Shown here in pieces: positions 1-5,856 of a stretch of DNA of 11,209 nt (positions are counted from its first letter, which is position 1; each line of letters begins with the position of its first letter). Source of the stretch: JAPUDQ01 sp039916485. Its GTDB lineage: Bacteria; Patescibacteriota; Saccharimonadia; Saccharimonadales; Saccharimonadaceae. A program made the translations under genes and the position numbers. Where the stretch lies: assembly GCA_039916485.1 (NCBI GenBank), contig JBDSLH010000011.1:1-11209 (forward strand). The letters run 5' to 3'. The notes beneath the pieces are model-generated. The model did no database searches. It saw nothing but the letters and a program-made list of their open reading frames with translations, and was not told the DNA's origin.

Positions 1-2
1 CG

Positions 3-149
3 TTTAGCGATGGGGAAACGCTGGAATATCCTCAATACACACGACCTGTAGAGTTTGAGGGTATGAAAGTACCAGATGTGCTTTTGAGTGGTCACCATGC
101 AGAAGTTGCCAAGTGGCGCGCAGCGCAGTCTAGTAAAATAGTAAAATAG
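3..149 (+). CDS. trmD: tRNA (guanine-N1-)-methyltransferase, C-terminal fragment
   Basis: This is the last 48 codons of a gene that enters from the left edge, ending in TAG at 147-149. The translated tail reads EYPQYTRPVEFEG, then MKVPDVLLSGHHAEVAKWR. This matches the well-conserved TrmD segment (YTRP-EFEG-VP-VLLSG-H-I-W-R) that lies just after the deep trefoil knot of this SPOUT methyltransferase. TrmD methylates N1 of G37 in tRNAs reading CUN, CCN and CGG codons, using S-adenosylmethionine, and so prevents +1 frameshifting. The C-terminus is short: many TrmD proteins carry a longer helical tail after the W-R motif. The upstream part, with start and active site, is outside the window. The identification rests on the motif alone but is distinctive. 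Confidence 0.9.
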   Translation, partial: FSDGETLEYPQYTRPVEFEGMKVPDVLLSGHHAEVAKWRAAQSSKIVK

Positions 150-218
150 AGATTAGTACATTAGTTAGCTACCTTTTTACTAATTTCTACTTTATCAATT
201 TACCAACTAAACCGTTAA

Positions 219-297
219 AGCCCACATCAAAGATAGATATGGGCTACGTGCTGTGGTGGAGCTTGGGCGATCCAAGAGTTTTTGGTGTTTTTGTTTT
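219..297 (+). terminator. Possible terminator region after trmD
   Basis: Two small hairpins follow the end of trmD. One pairs AGCCCA (219-224) with TGGGCT (240-245). The other pairs CTTGG (262-266) with CCAAG (272-276) around a 5-nt loop and is followed by the T-rich run 279-297 (TTTTTGGTGTTTTTGTTTTT). The second hairpin plus T tract resembles a weak intrinsic terminator. The 261 bases between trmD and sodN hold no convincing gene. Confidence 0.4.
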
Positions 298-380
298 TAG
301 ATTCGCTTAGGTAGTACTGTACACCGATGATATGGTAAGCACAAGTACTTTTATATAAAATACAACATGTCGAACTGCGA

Positions 381-407
381 TATAATGCATACAGTAGAAA
401 AAGGAGG
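381..407 (+). promoter_or_regulatory. Promoter -10 box and ribosome binding site for sodN
   Basis: A perfect TATAAT lies at 381-386, predicting a transcript start near 393. A strong Shine-Dalgarno, AAGGAGG (401-407), sits 3 nt before the ATG at 411. No good -35 box is found 16-18 nt upstream, so an activator or another element may be needed. Two copies of the palindrome AGTACT (313-318 and 344-349) lie upstream. Confidence 0.6.
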
Positions 408-410
408 AAT

Positions 411-806
411 ATGAAACTATTTGGAACTGTTCACGCACACTGTGATGTGCCGTGTGGTGTCTATGAGACTGATACTATGAGGAATGCAGCATTCACCTGT
501 AAAGTTATGGTCACAAAGATGAAAGATCTCGGGGATTTGCATGACCCCGAGCACCATCAAAGTTTTGTTCGCATGGTAAATACTAAGGAATTACATGCTG
601 AGATGGTCAAGCATCAAGTCAGAATCCTCTGGGGTGACTATTTTAAGCCTGAACATCTCGAGAAATATCCTGATCTGCACGACAAAGTTTGGCACATCCT
701 GAAACAGGCGAGTACCGTCAAGCAAACTGTTGACCTCGGCGAAGCTCAGAAGCTGATAGACCAAGTGCTTGATTTGGCTGCCATATTTGCTGAAACTAAA
801 AAATAG
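411..806 (+). CDS. sodN: Nickel-type superoxide dismutase precursor
   Basis: A 131-residue protein whose N-terminal motif HCDVPCGVY (residues 10-18) is the nickel hook of NiSOD. In the family the mature protein begins at this His; the His amine and imidazole, Cys2, the backbone and Cys6 bind nickel, and Asp3 and Tyr9 shape the active site. All of these residues are present. A 9-residue leader (MKLFGTVHA) precedes the hook and must be removed for nickel binding, so a protease partner is expected; the next gene supplies it. The rest of the protein is mostly helical, as expected for the four-helix bundle of this homohexamer. The enzyme dismutes superoxide to O2 and H2O2 and is usually cytoplasmic. 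The start is set by a strong AAGGAGG 3 nt upstream. The stop abuts the ATG of sodX, which implies a two-gene operon with coupled translation. Confidence 0.95.
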   Translation: MKLFGTVHAHCDVPCGVYETDTMRNAAFTCKVMVTKMKDLGDLHDPEHHQSFVRMVNTKELHAEMVKHQVRILWGDYFKPEHLEKYPDLHDKVWHILKQASTVKQTVDLGEAQKLIDQVLDLAAIFAETKK

Positions 807-1571
807 ATGCTATTTGTCCGACGAGTCGCAGGGGATAGTATGCTGCCGTATCTTCGGAGCGGGGAGACTGTTATATGTATCACAAATCCTCGGTACACAG
901 TCGGTGATATAGTCATCGCTAAAAGAGGTGATATAGAGGTAATTAAGCGAATTACAAAGATCGAGCAGGAGAGGCTATGGATCGAAGGTGATAATTCATC
1001 TAAGAGTACTGACAGTCGACAATTTGGCTGGATAGACAAAAGCGATATACTTGGAAGCATGAAATATTCACTACCTTTTGCAGTTGATCCACCTAAGCTC
1101 CGTGCGAGGCAGGGCGCCCTCCTCGGTTGGATAGCTGCGGCTATCTTGATTGCTCTATCTCTGGTGCATTTGTTTAGGATTGATACATTTGTTCCGGAGG
1201 TTACACGTATATTTGACGGTGATGCATCTGCAGCATTCTGGGTATCATCGGTTATCGTGACAATGGAAGTCTTTGCTCTGCCGTTTTTGATGCGTATGAA
1301 ATTAAGCCCCCTGGCGCAATATGTGAGCGGTGCCTTCGCAGTCCTGGTACCATTAAGTTGGTTACTCATATCGATCTGGACATACGGACAGGGGGTCTCA
1401 ACAGCGCAGCTCGGCGAATTTGTAGATCTGCCTAGCTCATGGTTGCTTATAGGCGTAAACACACTGTGGCTGTTGTTCTCCTATTACGTTATATGGGCGC
1501 TTGGGTATGACCATAAGCCTCGTGAGCAACAGTCATTTGTCACGAGATTATTTGCGCGTTTGAGTAAATAG
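807..1571 (+). CDS. sodX: SodX-like NiSOD maturation protease fused to a four-helix membrane domain
   Basis: A 254-residue, two-part protein. Residues 1-90 form an S24/S26-type serine protease domain. GDSMLPYL supplies the candidate nucleophile Ser11, VIKRI the candidate general base Lys47, and GDNS..STDSRQFGW (61-75) the usual signature at the end of the fold. Encoded directly after sodN, it is the expected protease that removes the NiSOD leader and frees the His of the nickel hook. Residues about 104-234 contain four hydrophobic helices (about 104-122, 143-163, 170-192 and 210-233). Classical SodX proteins are short and lack this part. The HLFRID and SPLAQY motifs and the helix spacing loosely recall MauE/DoxX-type redox membrane proteins, but that assignment is an inference. 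The ATG follows the sodN TAG without a gap, so translation is probably coupled. The C-terminal tail is short and basic. Confidence 0.8.
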   Translation: MLFVRRVAGDSMLPYLRSGETVICITNPRYTVGDIVIAKRGDIEVIKRITKIEQERLWIEGDNSSKSTDSRQFGWIDKSDILGSMKYSLPFAVDPPKLRARQGALLGWIAAAILIALSLVHLFRIDTFVPEVTRIFDGDASAAFWVSSVIVTMEVFALPFLMRMKLSPLAQYVSGAFAVLVPLSWLLISIWTYGQGVSTAQLGEFVDLPSSWLLIGVNTLWLLFSYYVIWALGYDHKPREQQSFVTRLFARLSK

Positions 1572-1588
1572 CCAAGTATTGCTATAAT
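1560..1588 (+). promoter_or_regulatory. Likely promoter of the tRNA-Gln unit
   Basis: TTGAGT (1560-1565), 17 nt spacer, TATAAT (1583-1588): a near-consensus sigma-70 promoter with a predicted start near 1595. The -35 box overlaps the last codons of sodX. A second, poorer candidate is TTGCAT (1601-1606), 18 nt, TATAGT (1625-1630). Either would give a transcript with a leader of roughly 65-110 nt before the tRNA. Confidence 0.5.
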
Positions 1589-1609
1589 TCAATCTGTTAT
1601 TTGCATCCT

Positions 1610-1666
1610 ATGTGGAATGTGCCATATAGTTTAGGACGCTGGATCGGGGTGAGTCGAATCCCACAT
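1610..1666 (+). pseudogene. Degenerate tRNA-like relic upstream of tRNA-Gln
   Basis: The outer ends can pair as a 6-bp acceptor-like stem (ATGTGG at 1610-1615 with CCACAT at 1661-1666). Inside are a D-arm-like stretch (GCCATATAGTTTAGG) and a T-arm-like stretch (CTGGATCGGGG, then GTCGAATCCC). The latter aligns with the intact tRNA-Gln stretch 1741-1767 apart from a few substitutions and small indels. There is no anticodon arm and it is too short to be a functional tRNA. It reads as a decayed tRNA copy or a tRNA-mimicking leader, and chance similarity is not excluded. Confidence 0.35.
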
Positions 1667-1672
1667 TTAATA

Positions 1673-1794
1673 ATTCGAGTAATTCTCTCCTGGCTCATTC
1701 ATTGGGGATTGGCCAAGTGGTAAGGCACCAGGTTCTGGTCCTGGCATCGGGGGTTCGAATCCCTCATCCCCAGCCAGGAGAAAACTACTCGAAT
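1673..1794. repeat. 23-nt imperfect inverted repeat enclosing tRNA-Gln
   Basis: The arm at 1673-1695 is the reverse complement of 1772-1794 at 21 of 23 positions (shared core AGCCAGGAGA and ACTCGAAT). The right arm begins at the last base of the tRNA acceptor stem and covers the encoded CCA. In the precursor RNA the two arms could form a long stem that encloses the tRNA and hides its 3' end. Confidence 0.75.
1703..1776 (+). tRNA. tRNA-Gln (anticodon CUG)
   Basis: A complete cloverleaf with CCA encoded. The acceptor stem is TGGGGAT (1703-1709) with ATCCCCA (1766-1772). The D-arm follows GGCCAAGTGGTAAGGC. The anticodon stem CCAGG/CCTGG holds the 7-base loop TTCTGGT, with anticodon CTG at 1735-1737. 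The variable loop is 4 nt. The T-arm is GGGGG/CCCTC around TTCGAAT. The weak first pair U1-A72, the G73 discriminator and the overall sequence match bacterial tRNA-Gln, whose GlnRS or GatCAB pathways rely on these features. It decodes CAG codons; a UUG-anticodon partner for CAA would lie elsewhere. Confidence 0.96.
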
Positions 1795-1809
1795 CCCCCA
1801 TCCCAGCCA
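1789..1809 (+). repeat. Duplicated tRNA-Gln 3' end (att-like or relic)
   Basis: The 21 bases here repeat the last 22 bases of the tRNA (1755-1776) with one substitution and one missing C: TCGAATCCC, then CATCCCAGCCA. They begin 12 nt after the tRNA. Such a copy is typical of the crossover segment left by tRNA-targeting integrases, or of a partly deleted tandem tRNA. No integrase gene is in the window. Confidence 0.6.
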
Positions 1810-1822
1810 AACATCAGTAGTA

Positions 1823-1854
1823 TAAAAGACTCCATTTGTAAGTCTTTTAGTTTT
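1823..1854 (+). terminator. Intrinsic terminator after the tRNA-Gln unit
   Basis: A 9-bp stem pairs TAAAAGACT (1823-1831) with AGTCTTTTA (1841-1849) across a 9-nt loop, followed by GTTTT. It lies 47 nt after the tRNA. The stem is AT-rich and the T tract short, so it may be leaky. It also lies immediately before the acetyltransferase start. Confidence 0.55.
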
Positions 1855-1862
1855 GATATGAT
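1836..1862 (+). promoter_or_regulatory. Possible leaderless promoter of the GNAT gene
   Basis: TATGAT (1857-1862) ends exactly 6 nt before the ATG at 1869, which puts the predicted +1 on the A of the start codon. TTGTAA (1836-1841) could be a -35 box, with a short 15-nt spacer. No Shine-Dalgarno is visible. It overlaps the hairpin terminator, which lowers confidence. Confidence 0.35.
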
Positions 1863-1868
1863 AAGAAT

Positions 1869-2411
1869 ATGAAAGATCTCAAAACGCATTTACCTAATGT
1901 AATACTTGTAAAGCCCATTCCGGCGAGAGATGCCAAATTTGCATATGAATGGTTTAAGTCTAGTTATGGTAAGGATACACTCTTAAAAATGGGTAATGTT
2001 GAAGATGAAATTAGGGAGCCGAGCTTGAAGGCAGAGTTAGCAAGACTAGAAGATTTTTTGAAACTTGAAAAAGAAGGTAAGCAGATAACTTGGGTGATAA
2101 GAAGCGAAAATTCAACGATCGGTGCTGCTTGGATTAATCTGTACGAAAGCAACGGAGTTAAAGCTCCGAGCATCCATTTGATGATTGGAGATCATTCGTA
2201 TCGTGGTAGAGGCATAGGCAAAGCAACTATGGCTGCAATGGTCAATTATCTCCAAAAAACAGGCGAAGAAACGGTTTATTCTCGGCATCTTGTTAGCAAT
2301 GAGACAGTGAGAGCACTCAATCGTTCATTTGGGTTTATTCTAGACGGCCAACCTTACCTCGATAATGACAAGTTGGAATGGCAGAATATTATGTTAAGAT
2401 TACCAAAATAA
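1869..2411 (+). CDS. GNAT-family N-acetyltransferase
   Basis: A 180-residue protein with the GNAT acetyl-CoA-binding motif A: HLMIGDHSYRGRGIGKATM (103-121), where RGRGIG (112-117) is the pyrophosphate-binding R-x-x-G-x-G/A loop. It is followed by motif B around SNETVRALNRSFGF (143-156), with the conserved Asn, Leu-Asn and Phe-Gly-Phe seen in RimJ/RimL-like enzymes that acetylate protein N-termini, amino sugars or small amines. The N-terminal 70 residues (receptor-binding side) are charged and not diagnostic, so the substrate is unknown. The gene stands alone between the tRNA-Gln unit and a convergent phosphatase gene. There is no Shine-Dalgarno before the ATG; the start is probably leaderless. 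An earlier ATG at 1858 is out of frame and closes after 4 codons. Confidence 0.85.
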   Translation: MKDLKTHLPNVILVKPIPARDAKFAYEWFKSSYGKDTLLKMGNVEDEIREPSLKAELARLEDFLKLEKEGKQITWVIRSENSTIGAAWINLYESNGVKAPSIHLMIGDHSYRGRGIGKATMAAMVNYLQKTGEETVYSRHLVSNETVRALNRSFGFILDGQPYLDNDKLEWQNIMLRLPK

Positions 2412-2475
2412 TTTGCTAGAAACTTATCCAGTACTCCCACTCCTCTTAAATCACGGAGACCTTGAGACCAGGGAA

Positions 2476-4665
2476 TTACTGGTTTGATGGAGTGGTTAGG
2501 CTTGTCATATCCACTAAGTACCAGGCTTTTGATGCTACATTGAGACTATATATCCTGACTTCAAGGTGATTGCCATTTGCTTTGGCGATATAGTCAGTCA
2601 CAAGTTGATCCCAGCCTGAGCTCGTCGCCGCGATGGATACAGAGGCGCTACCCACGATCGTCCCATCTGGCTTGGTCTCCCGCAGCATTAGCGATAAGTT
2701 CTGTCCAAAGATCTGACCCTTAACCCAGGCACTGCCACTATATTTGAGCCCGGCAACCGTAGATAATATCGGCTTTGGCTTGGAGTTGATGCCCGTTGGC
2801 CATGTTGAGGCAGATGTGTTGGTCATTTTGATACTCGCTATCCCATCATAGCTATCGGTCGTTATGCGAGTGGCTAGTGAAGTTGCGTTATACAGTCCTG
2901 TCCAACCGGTTTTGTCTACTTCGAAACTCTGGTTGGTAATGTATTGGATCGTTGACGGTGCAGGAGGAGGAATAGTGTTATCATCTGATGCCGTGCAGAC
3001 ACTGCCAGGCTCACTACAAGCGGTCCCATCTGCGGTAACCGTGACATTCGATAGTACGTGATCATTTGGAGATACTGCGCCAACCCTTACTGTAAAGCGC
3101 TTTATTATAGTCTGGCCGCCGGCTAGGGTACCGATGTTCCACGTTAGGCTACCATTTGCTGGGGTGATGTAATCATCGGCTCTCACGAACTCACTATTGC
3201 TGGGTACAGTCGTGGCGAGCATGACGTTCGTTGCGTCGCTATGTCCGTTTTTGTTCGTGACGGTTGCGCTATACGTCAACTCATCACCACTTTGAACGAC
3301 TGATACATTGTCTCCATAAGCTAGGCCTAACGAAGCGGGCGGTGGGGTAGTATCCGGACGAGTAAAGGTCTGCTGGTACAAATTTGTACCATACGCGCAT
3401 GAGTCCTTTTGATTAGGTCCGTCCGCACCGCACAACAAATTTACTTTCAGTGAGTGCGTGGCCTCATTATACTGAGCACTGAGGATTCCAAAGTGCATTA
3501 TTCTATAGAGTAAATTAGGATCTGTGGTAGTAAACTTCAATAAACCCTGACCTCCAGCGGCGGCTACGATGTTTGTCAAACCATTTATCTGCTTGAACAC
3601 TTCAATGCCATGTGCATGGTGGGCAACGTTCAGGACATACTTGCCAGATGAGTTCGTTACTGTCGGACTATACTTGAGAGCCAAAGCATTTACGGCATCT
3701 CTAACTTTTAGAGTCGGGCCGAGAGTGTTTGTTGTGTAAGCAGGACGGTGGCCGTACGTCACAATAAAGTCAGTTGAAGGATCGTTTTGGGCTGAAGCCA
3801 TCAAAACATCAGCTTTTGACTTCCAGTCAGCAAGCGATTCTGCCCATGGTTCGGGGTATGAGATAAATAAAACGTTGCCAGTGTGGAACCAACCCCAGTC
3901 TTCACCTTGACAGAGGTTTCGGGTGCTACCAGATTCCTTTCCGCAGCCAGGAGCGGTCGTTCGGTATGGTGTGTCCACGGGGACAGTTTGAGCGTTCGTA
4001 ATGTAACTACGACCTTTGTAGTTAGACAAAGTGTCTGTTATTGCATTGCTAGGCGCACCAGCTTGAGGAGCTCCGTACTCGTGATTACCCCACACAGGCT
4101 GAAAAGCCGCGCCAAATGACCACGTTTGAATATCGTTATAGAAGGAGTGAATTGAGGGCAATCCACACTGATTGGGTACGGCAATATCTCCACCGTGAGT
4201 CACAAAGTTTGGAGACTGATCTAGGATAAGTTGATTCTGAGCAGCCATCCAGTTACCGCAGTAGGTACTCATCGTGTCTCCAATATCAACCCAGTTAAAG
4301 TCGCTAGTGGGAATAGTGTTAAATACGTGGTCCAGCCCGGTTGAGCCAATTCTATAGTAATACTGGGTATTTGGCTGAAGACCAGTCAGTTTAACTTCTT
4401 TCAGTGGACCAGCATCATTTGCAGGAATAATTGATGGAGCTTGAGCTACTGCTTGAGAGCCGTAATTCGTGTCTAACCCATAGTAGAGGATCGTTTCAGT
4501 CCCGTGCCAATTGAATATTACGCTATCAGGTGAATCCCCGTATGAATAGTGCACTTCGTCAACACTATCACCAATAGCATTTACTTCGGCTCCACTTAGT
4601 CTGACCGTGCCAAATACTAATATAAGCAGGCATATAACCATAACTAAACGACTTCGAAATCCCAT
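2476..4665 (-). CDS. Secreted purple-acid-phosphatase-like metallophosphoesterase with DUF11 and C-terminal jelly-roll domains
   Basis: A 729-residue exported protein using the ATG at 4665. A GTG at 4686 would add 7 residues but has no ribosome site; GGGGAAAGAGAG precedes the ATG. Residues 1-26 form a signal peptide (RSR, then a hydrophobic core). About 36-118 is the fibronectin-III-like N-domain of purple acid phosphatases, ending LQPNTQYYYRIG. About 123-380 is a calcineurin-type phosphoesterase domain with GD (129-130), GGD (158-160), GNHE (193-196), GHRP (305-308) and HHAH (349-352). Residues about 445-563 look like a DUF11 beta-sandwich, and 573-724 like a carbohydrate-binding jelly roll starting TNQSFEVDKTGW. 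There is no sortase or membrane anchor at the C-terminus, so it is probably released. The GDxxY motif has Val in place of the Tyr iron ligand. Likely role: phosphate scavenging from organic esters outside the cell. The substrate is unknown. Confidence 0.85.
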   Translation of the reverse strand: MGFRSRLVMVICLLILVFGTVRLSGAEVNAIGDSVDEVHYSYGDSPDSVIFNWHGTETILYYGLDTNYGSQAVAQAPSIIPANDAGPLKEVKLTGLQPNTQYYYRIGSTGLDHVFNTIPTSDFNWVDIGDTMSTYCGNWMAAQNQLILDQSPNFVTHGGDIAVPNQCGLPSIHSFYNDIQTWSFGAAFQPVWGNHEYGAPQAGAPSNAITDTLSNYKGRSYITNAQTVPVDTPYRTTAPGCGKESGSTRNLCQGEDWGWFHTGNVLFISYPEPWAESLADWKSKADVLMASAQNDPSTDFIVTYGHRPAYTTNTLGPTLKVRDAVNALALKYSPTVTNSSGKYVLNVAHHAHGIEVFKQINGLTNIVAAAGGQGLLKFTTTDPNLLYRIMHFGILSAQYNEATHSLKVNLLCGADGPNQKDSCAYGTNLYQQTFTRPDTTPPPASLGLAYGDNVSVVQSGDELTYSATVTNKNGHSDATNVMLATTVPSNSEFVRADDYITPANGSLTWNIGTLAGGQTIIKRFTVRVGAVSPNDHVLSNVTVTADGTACSEPGSVCTASDDNTIPPPAPSTIQYITNQSFEVDKTGWTGLYNATSLATRITTDSYDGIASIKMTNTSASTWPTGINSKPKPILSTVAGLKYSGSAWVKGQIFGQNLSLMLRETKPDGTIVGSASVSIAATSSGWDQLVTDYIAKANGNHLEVRIYSLNVASKAWYLVDMTSLTTPSNQ

Positions 4666-4707
4666 CACAGCACTCTCTTTCCCCACCGCTTAGATAACCT
4701 GTCTATA

Positions 4708-4737
4708 TTTATACCGCATAGCCACGATTCAATACAA
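4708..4737 (-). promoter_or_regulatory. Promoter of the metallophosphoesterase gene
   Basis: Read on the minus strand: TTGTAT (4737-4732), 18-nt spacer, TATAAA (4713-4708). The predicted start is near 4701, giving a leader of about 36 nt before the ATG at 4665. Confidence 0.5.
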
Positions 4738-4811
4738 TAGCAAGTCGAGTGCTAGGTAGCGTCAACTTCTTTAATAGGCAAAGTGAACCCTTCATCCCCG
4801 TTACGCATAAC

Positions 4812-4847
4812 AATTATAAAAAATTTCTCTAGAAGTTTTTTATAATT
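4812..4847. promoter_or_regulatory. 36-bp palindrome overlapping the promoter of the P-loop kinase-like gene
   Basis: The 12-base arms AATTATAAAAAA (4812-4823) and TTTTTTATAATT (4836-4847) are perfect inverted copies, and the 12-base centre TTTCTCTAGAAG is itself almost palindromic. The right arm contains a TATAAT (4841-4846) that serves as a -10 box 10 nt before the ATG at 4857. The left arm carries the same box on the minus strand. It may be an operator, a weak AT-rich bidirectional terminator, or both. No -35 box is visible. Confidence 0.6.
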
Positions 4848-4856
4848 ATTGTATGA

Positions 4857-5384
4857 ATGAAAAGGATACTCATCATCGGGCCAACTGGAGCAGGCAAGAC
4901 GACGTTAGCGAAGAAAATTTCTAACAAATTAAAAATACCTCATACCGAATTGGACAGTATATATCATCAAAAGAACTGGCAGCCCATAAACAACGGTCTG
5001 TTTCGGGAAATAGTTTACGATATAGCCGGTTCTGATCAATGGATCATGTGCGGTAATTATTATTCAAAGTTAGGGGCTGAATTATGGGATAGGGCTGATA
5101 CAGTAATCTGGTGTGATTATTCTTTCCCCTTAGTGTTCAAGCGATTGTTTATGAGGACGATGCGCAGAGGTATCAAAAAACAAGAATTGTGGAACGGGAA
5201 TACAGAGTGTCTCTATATTCATTTATTTACCAAGGATTCGCTATTCCTATGGCTTATCAGTTCATGGAAACGGCAAAAACATAGGTACTCTCTGCTGTTC
5301 TTTAGCCCCGAAAGATTTCCAACTACAAAACTAATATCATTTAAGAATCCTAAACAAGCTGAAAAGTTTATTGATACTCTATAA
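4857..5384 (+). CDS. P-loop NTPase of the adenylate kinase/FlaR-like group
   Basis: A 175-residue protein with a clear Walker A motif, GPTGAGKTT (8-16), at the very N-terminus, followed by LDSIYHQKNW (32-41), a substrate-side segment typical of this group. RADTVIWCDY (79-88) forms the Walker B strand, and FMRTMRRG (98-105) is an arginine-rich lid. The layout matches small nucleotide-kinase-like proteins often annotated as adenylate kinase, FlaR or 'DNA topology modulation protein', whose true substrate is usually unknown. It is distinct from canonical Adk, which is longer and has a proper LID domain. The gene is monocistronic. No Shine-Dalgarno precedes the ATG, and the start is probably leaderless. 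An out-of-frame ATG four bases upstream (4853) opens a 23-codon frame overlapping this gene. Confidence 0.8.
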   Translation: MKRILIIGPTGAGKTTLAKKISNKLKIPHTELDSIYHQKNWQPINNGLFREIVYDIAGSDQWIMCGNYYSKLGAELWDRADTVIWCDYSFPLVFKRLFMRTMRRGIKKQELWNGNTECLYIHLFTKDSLFLWLISSWKRQKHRYSLLFFSPERFPTTKLISFKNPKQAEKFIDTL

Positions 5385-5399
5385 CTCCTCCATGATTAT

Positions 5400-5428
5400 T
5401 TAACATCCTTCAGACATTGGATTATAAT
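5400..5428 (+). promoter_or_regulatory. Strong consensus promoter
   Basis: TTAACA (5400-5405), exactly 17 nt, TATAAT (5423-5428): the closest match to the sigma-70 consensus in the window. The predicted start is near 5435. The first convincing coding frame downstream begins at 5660, so the transcript would have a leader of about 225 nt or contain a non-coding RNA. Confidence 0.65.
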
Positions 5429-5434
5429 TATACG

Positions 5435-5659
5435 TAGCTATGTAGGCATGAGCCAGTAATGGCCATCGCATACAAGCTTATACAGCATCTTAGGCAATCA
5501 TACTTCGGTCCCTGTGCGCCTCATATATCACACGGTTTTATCTGTAGATATCATAAGTGAACGGCTCGTGATCTCGCAACAGACAACCTATCCCAGAACC
5601 CGTTCCAGCTGAAATAAAATTTTAGTTGTTCTCTTAATTACCCTAAATGGAGCTGATAT
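5435..5659 (+). other. Long leader or possible small-RNA region without a convincing gene
   Basis: These 225 bases sit between a strong promoter and a 50-codon gene. A 33-codon frame (5459-5560) has no good ribosome site and low-complexity content, so I do not call it. I recognise no riboswitch or known RNA family by eye. The AT-rich TAAAATTTTA near 5614-5625 could be a weak internal promoter for the next gene. Confidence 0.3.
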
Positions 5660-5812
5660 ATGAACAAATCTATTGAAAACATGGACTGGTTTAAGTACGC
5701 AGAAACACCGATGCATAGTGGCAGTGCGGTAAAACTTGATAGTATCATGGCAAAACGTCTCAAGGCTTTCCTACGAGCAAAGCGTATGAAGACATTTAAA
5801 TTTGAAAAATGA
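5660..5812 (+). CDS. Small basic protein, 50 residues
   Basis: An ATG at 5660 is preceded by GGAG (5649-5652) at good spacing, and the frame stays open to TGA at 5810-5812. The protein starts MNKSIENMDWFKYAETPMHS and ends in a Lys/Arg-rich segment that could be an amphipathic helix (KRLKAFLRAKRMKTFKFEK). It has no signal peptide or membrane helix and no Cys. I do not recognise the family. A strongly positive, short protein could bind nucleic acid or ribosomes, but that is a guess. Support for its being real comes from the ribosome site, the consensus promoter at 5400 and normal codon use. It converges on the LRR gene, 44 nt apart. Confidence 0.55.
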   Translation: MNKSIENMDWFKYAETPMHSGSAVKLDSIMAKRLKAFLRAKRMKTFKFEK

Positions 5813-5820
5813 CCTCAAAT

Positions 5821-5836
5821 TCCTTGCCGTAAAGGA
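5821..5836. terminator. Weak hairpin between convergent genes
   Basis: TCCTT (5821-5825) pairs with AAGGA (5832-5836) over a 6-nt loop, followed by TATTATT on the plus strand. It could act as a weak terminator for the 50-residue gene. There is no clear T tract for the minus-strand gene. Confidence 0.25.
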
Positions 5837-5856
5837 TATTATTAGGTCAAAGGTTG

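Noticed and set aside
254..276. Minus-strand tRNA-Ala-like 3' end (AGCTCCACCA)
   Set aside because: Only the last bases match. The expected D- and anticodon arms (minus strand, upstream at 277-330) are absent, and the stretch is explained by the small hairpins after trmD.
746..1462. 238-codon open frame on the minus strand
   Set aside because: It is antisense to sodN/sodX, whose plus-strand products carry clear family motifs. The minus-strand product has no recognisable domain and no ribosome site.
2412..2475. Bidirectional terminator between the GNAT and phosphatase genes
   Set aside because: CCAGTA (2428-2433) can pair with TACTGG (2477-2482), but the loop is over 40 nt, inner pairing is poor, and no T tract follows on either strand.
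5459..5560. 33-codon open frame after the promoter at 5400
   Set aside because: It has no ribosome site, no recognisable features, and a length expected by chance.
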